Shown here: in pieces, positions 27,230 through 34,928 of the stretch
Numbering within the stretch: the stretch's first letter is position 1
Layout: each line of letters opens with the position of its first letter
From: Bacteroidia bacterium
GTDB lineage: Bacteria; Bacteroidota; Bacteroidia; Chitinophagales; Chitinophagaceae
DNA length: 52,999 nt
Assembly (NCBI GenBank): GCA_030427635.1
Contig: JAUIBA010000028.1
Coordinates: forward strand, 1 to 52,999
Direction of reading: 5' to 3'
Program-made: the position numbers and the translations under genes
The notes under the pieces: model-generated
The model's database searches: none
Told to the model about the DNA's origin: nothing
The model's input: only the letters and a program-made list of their open reading frames with translations

Positions 27230-28636
27230 CTACGCCAGTATTGTAGCCTTTACATCAGCCAGAATATCCAATGTTTCTTCTTTGCTGTTGCCCTCGGCAT
27301 ATACACGCAGCAGCGGCTCGGTGCCAGATGCACGCAGCATTACCCAGCCACCATTTTCCAGGTGATACTTCATACCGTCAATATTCTCGGTACGCACATA
27401 ACCATATTTACCAAAACGGTCATAACCACCATCCAATGCCTTCTTAATAATGGCTTCTTTCTTTGCGTTTTCTATGTGCAAATCGTGACGGTCATAAACA
27501 AAACGGCCTACAATTTCATACACTTCTTCGCATAGCTGTTTCAGTGTCTTGCCGGTAGTAGTCATCAGCTCATAAAGAGCCAGACCATCATAGATACCGT
27601 CGCGCTCAGGTATATGACCTTTCACAGCTATACCGCCACTTTCCTCACCACCTACCAGCACATCGTCATGTACCATTATCTCGCTGATGTACTTAAAGCC
27701 TATAGCAGTAACCTCTACCGGTATATTGTAATGTTCGCACAGCTTCTTTACCCTATCAGTAACAGAGAATGCAATCACCACTTTGCCCGTCATACCCTTA
27801 TACTTATGCAGATAGTGAATGAGCAGCAGTATAATGTTGTGTGCATCTACAAAGTTACCGTCCTCGTCATAGAGGCCTATACGGTCAGCATCACCATCAG
27901 TAGCCAGACCTATCTTTATCTCAGGGGTATTGGCAATGGTTGTAGCCAGCTCGCGCAGGTTTTTATCCAGTGGCTCAGGTGCCTGACCACGAAAACCGGG
28001 GTTATCATCACAATGCACGAGCACTGCACCCGGCAGCAACCTGCGGATAACATTCTGCCCTGCGCCATACATGGCATCATAAGCCATTTTGAAAGGTGAT
28101 TTTGACAATGCATCAAAATCAAACTTCTCCTTCAGATAATCTATATACAAATCCTCCAGAGCTACCGTCTGCAGCATACCGGTTTCTTTCCAGTGTGCTA
28201 TAGACTGCGATGGCATTGTTACCTCATCCGGTATCAGCGCTTCTACTGCAGCTATATCTTTAGGACTGGTAGGCCCACCATGTGCACCCTTCAGCTTATA
28301 TCCGTTATACGTAGGTGGGTTGTGCGATGCAGTAATAACAACACCCTGCTGTGCGCCCATCTTCAGCACTCCCAGCGATACCATAGGAGTACTCACAAAC
28401 CCCTCGGCAAGGAGCACCTTTACACCATTGGCACATAATACCGATGCTGCCGTCCCGGCAAAGAGCTTGCCGCCAAACCGGCAATCATGACCTATGAGTA
28501 CTACAGGAGCCTCATGATGCTGAAACAACCATGTAGCCAGCCCCTTGCTGACACGGGCTACATTATATACTGTAAAGTCCTGAGCTATAATGGCCCGCCA
28601 TCCGTCTGTACCGAATTTTATTTTCTCTGTTACCAT
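27230..28636 (-). CDS. Phosphoglucomutase/phosphomannomutase family protein
   Basis: A 468-residue alpha-D-phosphohexomutase that interconverts hexose-1- and hexose-6-phosphates and feeds sugar-nucleotide synthesis. Visible: KFGTDGWRAIIAQDF at the N-terminus, the catalytic phosphoserine loop VVITASHNPPTYNGYK, the Mg-binding ATDGDADRIGLYDEDG, the sugar-binding GGEESGG and the phosphate-binding RASGTEPLLRVYAE. The frame is open much further upstream (to 29206), but that part is antisense to the aldehyde dehydrogenase and has no family similarity. The ATG at 28636 matches the family start. A TACTTTTG element sits 37 nt upstream. Substrate preference cannot be told from sequence alone. Confidence 0.94.
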   Translation of the reverse strand: MVTEKIKFGTDGWRAIIAQDFTVYNVARVSKGLATWLFQHHEAPVVLIGHDCRFGGKLFAGTAASVLCANGVKVLLAEGFVSTPMVSLGVLKMGAQQGVVITASHNPPTYNGYKLKGAHGGPTSPKDIAAVEALIPDEVTMPSQSIAHWKETGMLQTVALEDLYIDYLKEKFDFDALSKSPFKMAYDAMYGAGQNVIRRLLPGAVLVHCDDNPGFRGQAPEPLDKNLRELATTIANTPEIKIGLATDGDADRIGLYDEDGNFVDAHNIILLLIHYLHKYKGMTGKVVIAFSVTDRVKKLCEHYNIPVEVTAIGFKYISEIMVHDDVLVGGEESGGIAVKGHIPERDGIYDGLALYELMTTTGKTLKQLCEEVYEIVGRFVYDRHDLHIENAKKEAIIKKALDGGYDRFGKYGYVRTENIDGMKYHLENGGWVMLRASGTEPLLRVYAEGNSKEETLDILADVKATILA

Positions 28637-28672
28637 GATGAAATTGAAAGATATCGTTAAATAAACAGATGG

Positions 28673-28680
28673 CAAAAGTA
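28673..28680 (-). promoter_or_regulatory. -7 element (TACTTTTG) for the phosphohexomutase
   Basis: An exact TAnnTTTG match on the minus strand 37 nt upstream of the chosen ATG, inside the short divergent region shared with the aldehyde dehydrogenase gene. Confidence 0.45.
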
Positions 28681-28735
28681 TAAAATCGTTTGGTACCGGG
28701 AAGGTGCATAATTTTACTACATCAAACTCCCGAAG

Positions 28736-30109
28736 ATGAACGACGTTCTCACCTCCATCAATCCCGCCACTGGCAAGGAGATAGCCCGGTATAAAGCACA
28801 TACGGACAAACAGGTAAATGCTGCACTCAGCAAGGCAGCTGATACATTTGACGAGTGGCGCAGGCTGCCATTTGCCAAACGTGCCGCTGTGCTGAAAAAC
28901 ATAGCAAAGGCTATACGAAAAGACATGGACAGGCTGGTGATGCTGGCCACTACCGAAATGGGGAAACCGCTGGCACAGGGGTATTATGAGGTAGAAAAAT
29001 GTGCAAAGACGCTGGAATTCTATGCCCGGGAGGGTGCACGGTTTCTGAAAGATGAAGTAATAGAGACGGATGCCCGCAAAAGCTATGTATCCTATCAGCC
29101 ACTGGGTGCTGTATTTGCCATCATGCCGTGGAACTTTCCCTACTGGCAGGTATTTCGCGCATTTGCCCCTACCGTAATGGCAGGCAATGTAATGGTACTG
29201 AAACATGCATCGAATGTGAGTGGCTGTGCACTGGCCATAGAAGAAATAATACTGAAAGGAGGCGCGCCCAAAGGGCTGCTGCAGACACTGCTGATACCGG
29301 CATCAAAAGCAGAAAGCATCATAGATGATGACCGTATAGCTGCAGTAACCCTTACCGGCAGCACACAGGCCGGGCGTAAAGTAGCTGCTGCCGCGGGACG
29401 CAATCTGAAAAAAGCCGTACTGGAACTGGGCGGCAGTGACCCATACGTAATACTTGCCGATGCCGACCTGAACCTGGCTGTGGAAATAGCAGTTCGGGGC
29501 AGGCTGGTAAACAGCGGGCAGAGCTGTATAGCTGCCAAACGATTTGTAGTACATAAGGCAGTGCGTAAAGCGTTTGAGAAGAGCTATACCGAAGCCATGA
29601 AGCAGGCTACATACGGCGACCCTACAGATGCCGGCAGCCGCATAGGCCCTATGGCCCGTGTGGACCTGCGCGATGAGCTGCACCAGCAGGTGCTGAAAAG
29701 TATAGAGATGGGTGCGAAGCTACTATGTGGTGGTTTTATACCTGATATGCCCGGTGCCTACTACCCTCCTACAGTTCTTACCAATGTGAAGAAAGGCATG
29801 CCTGCATATGATGAAGAACTCTTTGGCCCTGTGGCTGCCATCATAGAGGCAAAAGATGATGAGCAAGCGTTGAAAATAGCTAATGACACAATTTATGGTC
29901 TGGGAGCTGGTATCCTGTCTGCCAACAGGAAAAAGGCAGAGCAGATAGCAGCTATGGAGCTACAGGCAGGCAACTGCTATGTAAATGATTTTGTACACTC
30001 AGACCCTTTACTTCCCTTTGGCGGCATCAAGCAGAGCGGCTATGGCCGCGAGCTGGGTAGCTATGGCATCAAAGAGTTTGTAAACATAAAATCTGTGTAC
30101 ATAAAGTAG
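28736..30109 (+). CDS. NAD(P)-dependent succinate-semialdehyde dehydrogenase-like ALDH
   Basis: A 457-residue aldehyde dehydrogenase of the Sad/YneI/GabD type that oxidises semialdehydes to acids. Visible: SINPATGKEIARY, the cofactor-binding MPWNFPYWQ, LTGSTQAGR, general-base Glu230 in VLELGGSDP and catalytic Cys264 in NSGQSCIAAKR. PFGGIKQSGYGRELG is near the C-terminus. A shortened N-terminus without extra domain fits the 457-residue Sad subgroup. No GABA transaminase is adjacent, so the exact substrate is uncertain. It is divergent from the phosphohexomutase, with a TAATTTTA -7-like element at 28709-28716. Confidence 0.93.
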   Translation: MNDVLTSINPATGKEIARYKAHTDKQVNAALSKAADTFDEWRRLPFAKRAAVLKNIAKAIRKDMDRLVMLATTEMGKPLAQGYYEVEKCAKTLEFYAREGARFLKDEVIETDARKSYVSYQPLGAVFAIMPWNFPYWQVFRAFAPTVMAGNVMVLKHASNVSGCALAIEEIILKGGAPKGLLQTLLIPASKAESIIDDDRIAAVTLTGSTQAGRKVAAAAGRNLKKAVLELGGSDPYVILADADLNLAVEIAVRGRLVNSGQSCIAAKRFVVHKAVRKAFEKSYTEAMKQATYGDPTDAGSRIGPMARVDLRDELHQQVLKSIEMGAKLLCGGFIPDMPGAYYPPTVLTNVKKGMPAYDEELFGPVAAIIEAKDDEQALKIANDTIYGLGAGILSANRKKAEQIAAMELQAGNCYVNDFVHSDPLLPFGGIKQSGYGRELGSYGIKEFVNIKSVYIK

Positions 30110-30115
30110 TTCCCA

Positions 30116-30766
30116 TCATACTCCGTTATTCAGCTCATAGCTCAGATTAGTGCGTGCCTGCTGCTCGTAGCGGCTATGGAAATACTCTGTTTTGAAAATG
30201 CGCTGCATATCCAGAAAGTGCTGTAGTACCTTTTTCCTACCGGGACGGTAAAGCAGGTCGGGGTATATGCTGTACTCTCTGCGTACCTGGTGTGCATATG
30301 CTGTATATAATTCCGGAGATGCACCCAGTATAGCGAGATCGGCATCGGTAAACAGATTTACATCCTCATCGGTATGTGGCTCATGTGCCCAGGTGGCCAG
30401 AATGATAGCCGTACACTTTTCGATAACAGCAGCAGCAACGCCCATATCTTTCATGCGGGTAGCCGCCAGGGCTGCACTACGCTCCTCATTGTCATTCCGG
30501 GCAACGCGGTACACGGCATCATGATAAAAGAGTGCCCATAAGACCGCATCCCAATTCCGTATCATCGACCTCACCCCATCCAGCTCTACGAGCAAATGGT
30601 TCAGATGGTCTGAATTGTGGTAGTGACGGTGCTTTTCTCCATAGGCAGCCTGAAGTTCATCCCACAGGTGGTGTGCTTTGTGAGTGTCTGTAGTATATGT
30701 GCCGCACAATTTCATCCAGATACCTTTAAGTAGTGCAGAGTGTACTTTTATATTTTCAGCTGTCAT
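30116..30766 (-). CDS. Predicted metal-dependent HD-domain phosphohydrolase
   Basis: A 216-residue HD-superfamily protein of the COG4339 type. The metal-binding pattern is visible: HYHNSDHL near residue 40, then ALFYHDAVY near 84 (the HD doublet), and ILATWAHEPH with further ligands before DADLAILGA. The family is predicted to hydrolyse phosphoesters, and its substrate is unknown. The start codon overlaps the stop of the upstream WG-repeat gene by 4 bp (ATGA), so the two are translationally coupled. Confidence 0.88.
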   Translation of the reverse strand: MTAENIKVHSALLKGIWMKLCGTYTTDTHKAHHLWDELQAAYGEKHRHYHNSDHLNHLLVELDGVRSMIRNWDAVLWALFYHDAVYRVARNDNEERSAALAATRMKDMGVAAAVIEKCTAIILATWAHEPHTDEDVNLFTDADLAILGASPELYTAYAHQVRREYSIYPDLLYRPGRKKVLQHFLDMQRIFKTEYFHSRYEQQARTNLSYELNNGV

Positions 30767-32736
30767 GGTGTGTTGTATTCGTCAATAAACATGCGCTGAG
30801 GATAGTCCTCCGCTTTTCTCCAGAATTGGGATGGGTTTACACTGCCCTCATACTCATTGCTTGTAACCTGTATATATTTCTTATCTGCTCCACGTGTCTG
30901 TTCGTAATACCCCACGGCAACCCGCATTCTGGTCTTAAAGGTGCCAGAATAGGCTGGCACAATTGTCACATAGTAGTCCTGCTTTTTAATTATCACGTCC
31001 TGATATCTTGCCATAGAGCCGCCTATAGGCCAGTACTCAACAGCCCTCCAGACACCTTTGGGGTCCCGGGCTTCGACAATCATCAGGAAACTGCTGCCAA
31101 TCGTAAGAAACTTCGCGTTTTTACCGGTTCCATTAAATAACACCACCGGAATGCCATTAAAAACATGGCCGCTGAAACCCGCAGACCATTCGCCACTCTG
31201 GTTATAAAGAACGTCAACCTTTATAGCAGTATCAGCCGCGCGAAATAATCGTTTTGCACCTTTTTGCTTTTTATACTTTGATAAATCAATGTTGTTTGTA
31301 ACATATCCTGAAGGAATGGGTCTATGATACGCACAGGCCATATAGTCTATGTTTCTATCTTCTCTACCCCGGGTAGCTACTGACTCATGCCACACAACCT
31401 GGCCCCGGGTATTGATATATGAACTTCGCCCACGAATTTCGCAATACAGCAAGCCATGTCTGAAGCCATTGTTACTAACAAAGTCCATTGTGTCGCTGAG
31501 AATTTCCCCATCCAACGTTGCCATCCACCACCGGCTGTTATACATGGAATCGGTTTGTGCGTATAGGAAAACGCCATCTTCACAGAAGTTACCGGCAGAC
31601 ACATCACTGTACTGCGGGCTCACTGTATAGTTACCATTGGTATCTATGATTCCCCACTTTAAGATTGTATCACCTATTGCAGCAAAGGCATAGTAACTCC
31701 CTGCCCCACACAACTCCACTATTTCCCGATAATACTTCGTCCCTACCCTATTCCCATTCATATCCCGCATATAGTATCTGTATAACGAATCCTGCAGTAC
31801 CACTCTCCTGCCCAATACAGATACCACCCTCAGGCAGACTGAATCGTTGACAACCAGTTTCCCCTGTGTATCCGCGACTGCCTCGTATTCCACCCAACTA
31901 TCATTACGGCCAAAGTGTGAGAATTCCTGAAAAATATCACGCCGCTGCAACCTCACCTTTTTTAATGCAGGCGTAAGCCACTCGCTTTCGGTAGGGCGCT
32001 CAGATAAATAATTCCCGTTGCTGTCAACAAATTCGGTGTAACTGGTATCTCCGGAAAAGACAGACAAAAAATAATACATTTTATCCCCCTTGAAAAATAT
32101 TCTATCATATTTTCCTTCAGGGAACAATTGTTTGCCATTTGTATCAATGAGGTTTGTACTCATCAGGCTACTTCCCTTTGCATTATAAATATTTCTGATT
32201 GCAAGTCCGTTCCGGAAATCTGTTATGTGACCATGAGCAAACGGAACTATTAACTCACCCTGGGTGTTAATGACACCACATTTTTCACCATCGTACACCA
32301 CGGCACGACCACATCTGAACGGATGAACCTCTGTGTAACGGTCAGGAAATAATCTCTGTCCTGCTTTGTTTATATAAAATGGGAGTCCATCCAGATAAGC
32401 AATTGCGATGCCATCATGAAATGCACCGACAAAATCGAACTGTGGCGCAATGGCCCAGGCCCCGGAACCATCTATGAATCCATATAACCCATCCTTCCTT
32501 GCAGCTGCATATCCTTCACTGAATTGGAACAATGCCCGGAATATGCATGGAACTGCTACACGACCTGTCGTATCAATAAACCCAAACAGTTGCCCTTCGC
32601 TGATGCGAATCAGCACCGGGTTGTCAACAGGTACTGATAAGTGCTGCGCATAGCAATGACTGCCGTGAAACCCCACAAACAAAAAAACAATCAATGCAAT
32701 ACGATAGTAATAAAGCCTTGCCATCACCCCATACAC
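30763..32736 (-). CDS. Exported WG-repeat protein
   Basis: A protein of up to 657 residues (653 if Met5 is used) with a signal peptide ending near HCYA. Its N-terminal half carries WG (KWG-type) repeats of about 45 residues, for example FGFIDTTGRVAVPCIF, YGFIDGSGAWAIAPQF, FYINKAGQRLFPDRY and CGVINTQGELIVPFA, followed by more divergent copies (KWGIIDTNGNYTVSPQY). The last 150 residues form a different beta-rich domain with no recognised family. WG repeats are likely binding scaffolds, but their ligands are poorly known. A TATCTTTA -7-like element (32749-32756, minus) lies 13 nt upstream of the longer start. It is coupled to the HD hydrolase gene. Confidence 0.85.
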   Translation of the reverse strand: MYGVMARLYYYRIALIVFLFVGFHGSHCYAQHLSVPVDNPVLIRISEGQLFGFIDTTGRVAVPCIFRALFQFSEGYAAARKDGLYGFIDGSGAWAIAPQFDFVGAFHDGIAIAYLDGLPFYINKAGQRLFPDRYTEVHPFRCGRAVVYDGEKCGVINTQGELIVPFAHGHITDFRNGLAIRNIYNAKGSSLMSTNLIDTNGKQLFPEGKYDRIFFKGDKMYYFLSVFSGDTSYTEFVDSNGNYLSERPTESEWLTPALKKVRLQRRDIFQEFSHFGRNDSWVEYEAVADTQGKLVVNDSVCLRVVSVLGRRVVLQDSLYRYYMRDMNGNRVGTKYYREIVELCGAGSYYAFAAIGDTILKWGIIDTNGNYTVSPQYSDVSAGNFCEDGVFLYAQTDSMYNSRWWMATLDGEILSDTMDFVSNNGFRHGLLYCEIRGRSSYINTRGQVVWHESVATRGREDRNIDYMACAYHRPIPSGYVTNNIDLSKYKKQKGAKRLFRAADTAIKVDVLYNQSGEWSAGFSGHVFNGIPVVLFNGTGKNAKFLTIGSSFLMIVEARDPKGVWRAVEYWPIGGSMARYQDVIIKKQDYYVTIVPAYSGTFKTRMRVAVGYYEQTRGADKKYIQVTSNEYEGSVNPSQFWRKAEDYPQRMFIDEYNTP

Positions 32737-32784
32737 TTTATTACACTAAAGATAAAGCAAAACGGATAGCCTATACCGGCATCA

Positions 32785-34734
32785 CTACCCTATCTTCTCC
32801 TCCAGCTCCATGAGTGCTTCAAAAGCCTTGTCGTAGTCACGATTCAGGGCTTCCAGCTTGGCTGTATGGCTGCGGTATTCCTCATCCACTTTCAGAAACT
32901 CAGTCTTGTTGGAATAGAAAGAAGGGTCAGCCAGTTTGGCTTCCAGTGCTGCCGTCTGAGTCTTCAGCTTATTGATTTCTTCTTCCAGCTTCTGAAATGC
33001 TTTCTGCTGTTTCTGATATTCCTTTTTCAGCGTATTCAGCTGGTCATTACTTACATTATTCTTAGGCGCGGCAGGCTTTTCTTCCTTCTTTACCGCAGGC
33101 GCCTGCTTTGCGGTCTGCCCCTGCTCACGTTTCAGCTTGTCTTTATGCCATACGTCCCACTCTTCATATGAGCCATTGAACTGATTAATCTTTCCGTCTT
33201 CTATGTTCCATATCTTATTGGCCGTGCGGCTGATAAAATAACGGTCGTGCGATACGATGATGAGTGTACCCTTATATTTATTAAGGGCATCTATGAGCAT
33301 CTCTACCGACTGCATATCCAGGTGGTTGGTAGGTTCATCCAGCAGCAGGAAGTTGCCTTTGGCGGCTATTACTTTTGCCAGCGCTACCCTTGCCTTCTCC
33401 CCGCCCGATAGTACCTTAATCTTCTTGAACACATCATCGCCGCTGAAGAGGAAGCAGCCCAGTAGCTGACGCAGCTCCAGCTCCGTTTTACCGCTACCAC
33501 AGCGCTTCATTTCTTCCAGTATTTCCAGCTCTACATTCAGCGATTCCAGCTGATGCTGTGCATAAAAACTCTCCTCTACATTATGCCCCCACTTACGCTC
33601 GCCCTCTATAGACTCCTGCCCTGTTATTATGCGCAGCAGTGTAGACTTACCCTTGCCGTTGGCACCTATGAGCGCTATTTTATCGCCACGGTCTATTTCG
33701 GCATCCGCATTGTCCAGTATCGTAAGCGGACCATAACGCTTGCTTACTCCCGCCAGGGTACAGATAATTTTACCCGGCTGTATGGCTACATCAAAGTTGA
33801 TGTTCATAACAGGGATAGAAGTATCCGGCGCCTCAATGATATCCAGTTTGTCCAGCCGCTTGATGGCGCTCTGTGCTGCGGCTGCCTTGGTTGCCTTTGC
33901 TCTGAAACGCTCTATGAAACGCTCCTGCTGACGTATATAATCCTGCTGATTTTCAAAGGCACGCTGCTGCAGCTCCATCCGCTCGGCCTTCTCCTGCTGA
34001 TAAAAAGTATAGTTACCGGTGTACTGATGCAAATCGCGCTGCCACACCTCTACTATTTTGGTTACCATACGGTCCAGAAAGTAACGGTCGTGCGATACAA
34101 TTACCACACTGCCCGGATAGCCAATCAGGTAACGCTCCAGCCATTCTATTGACGGAAGGTCAAGGTGGTTGGTAGGCTCATCCAGCAGCAACAGCTCCGG
34201 CTGCTGCAGCATCATTTTGGCCAGCAGCACACGCATACGCCAGCCACCGCTGAACTGGTCATATGGTCGCTGGAGGTCGGTAGTGGAAAAACCGAGTCCC
34301 TCCAGCACTTCGGCAGAGCGGTGCTCCATCTCATAACCGCCTGCCACTTCAAAGTCGTGCAGGGCATGACTGTATGCATCCAGCAATGCAGCATCATCGG
34401 GTTTGGTTTCCAGCTCCTTTATCAGGCGGTCCATTTCCTGCTCTATCTCATGCGCCCGCTCAAATGCCTGCATCCCCACTTTTAAAATAGATTCGCTGGT
34501 AGAGAAGCTAAGCAGGTCCTGATTGAAAAAACCCAGGTTTACATCTTTAGGTTTATTGATACTGCCCGCATCTGGTGTATATGCCCCGGTCATAAGGCGC
34601 AGTAGTGTACTCTTACCGGCACCATTAGGCCCTACAAGGCCTATACGCTCTCCGGTATGTATCTGCCAGTTGGCATCTTTTAATATCTCTCTTGCACCAA
34701 ATGAAAAGGTAATATTCTGTAATGAGATAAGCAT
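32785..34734 (-). CDS. ABC-F family ATPase (Uup/EttA-like)
   Basis: A 649-residue soluble protein with two ABC ATPase domains and no membrane domain. First half: GPNGAGKST (35-43), signature SGGWRMR and LLLDEPTNHLD. Then come the inter-domain linker (QQEKAERMELQQRAF to KAAAAQSAIKRLDKL), GANGKGKST, SGGEKARVALAK and a second LLLDEPTNHLD. The C-terminus is a charged coiled coil (EYQKQQKAFQKLEEE to the end), as in Uup. ABC-F proteins act on the ribosome as translation factors or antibiotic protectors; which one applies here is not decidable. A -7 element lies only 8 nt upstream of the ATG. Confidence 0.94.
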   Translation of the reverse strand: MLISLQNITFSFGAREILKDANWQIHTGERIGLVGPNGAGKSTLLRLMTGAYTPDAGSINKPKDVNLGFFNQDLLSFSTSESILKVGMQAFERAHEIEQEMDRLIKELETKPDDAALLDAYSHALHDFEVAGGYEMEHRSAEVLEGLGFSTTDLQRPYDQFSGGWRMRVLLAKMMLQQPELLLLDEPTNHLDLPSIEWLERYLIGYPGSVVIVSHDRYFLDRMVTKIVEVWQRDLHQYTGNYTFYQQEKAERMELQQRAFENQQDYIRQQERFIERFRAKATKAAAAQSAIKRLDKLDIIEAPDTSIPVMNINFDVAIQPGKIICTLAGVSKRYGPLTILDNADAEIDRGDKIALIGANGKGKSTLLRIITGQESIEGERKWGHNVEESFYAQHQLESLNVELEILEEMKRCGSGKTELELRQLLGCFLFSGDDVFKKIKVLSGGEKARVALAKVIAAKGNFLLLDEPTNHLDMQSVEMLIDALNKYKGTLIIVSHDRYFISRTANKIWNIEDGKINQFNGSYEEWDVWHKDKLKREQGQTAKQAPAVKKEEKPAAPKNNVSNDQLNTLKKEYQKQQKAFQKLEEEINKLKTQTAALEAKLADPSFYSNKTEFLKVDEEYRSHTAKLEALNRDYDKAFEALMELEEKIG

Positions 34735-34741
34735 AGGGCCG

Positions 34742-34749
34742 CAAAATTA
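34742..34749 (-). promoter_or_regulatory. -7 element (TAATTTTG) just upstream of the ABC-F gene
   Basis: An exact TAnnTTTG match on the minus strand 8 nt from the ATG, which would yield a nearly leaderless mRNA. Confidence 0.35.
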
Positions 34750-34827
34750 CAAGTAATGACGGAATGAAAAGCCCGTAAAACAGGAAGATAGCATGAGCTG
34801 TCTAAGTTTTTCGGGCGGCTAAACCTT

Positions 34828-34866
34828 ATTGAGATGTTATTGCCTCTTAATTGAGATGTTATTGCC
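34828..34866. repeat. 17-bp direct repeat pair, 22-bp period
   Basis: attgagatgttattgcc occurs at 34828-34844 and 34850-34866, identical over 17 bp. It lies in the divergent region between the ABC-F and NHL-protein genes. The close periodic arrangement is like the pair at 79-120 and could be a protein-binding site or the trace of a transposon end. Confidence 0.55.
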
Positions 34867-34899
34867 CGTTGCAGGCATATTCCCGACAATACTTACGGG

Positions 34900-34907
34900 T
34901 ACCTTTA
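34900..34907 (+). promoter_or_regulatory. -7-like element (TACCTTTA) for the NHL protein gene
   Basis: A seven-of-eight match to TAnnTTTG, 21 nt upstream of the ATG at 34929 and just downstream of the direct repeats. Confidence 0.35.
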
Positions 34908-34928
34908 TAATGCGTAAATTCCATTTGC

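Noticed and set aside
28637..29206. 190-residue N-terminal extension of the phosphohexomutase frame
   Set aside because: It runs antisense through the aldehyde dehydrogenase gene and past a -7 element, and has no similarity to the family. The start at 28636 gives the standard N-terminus.
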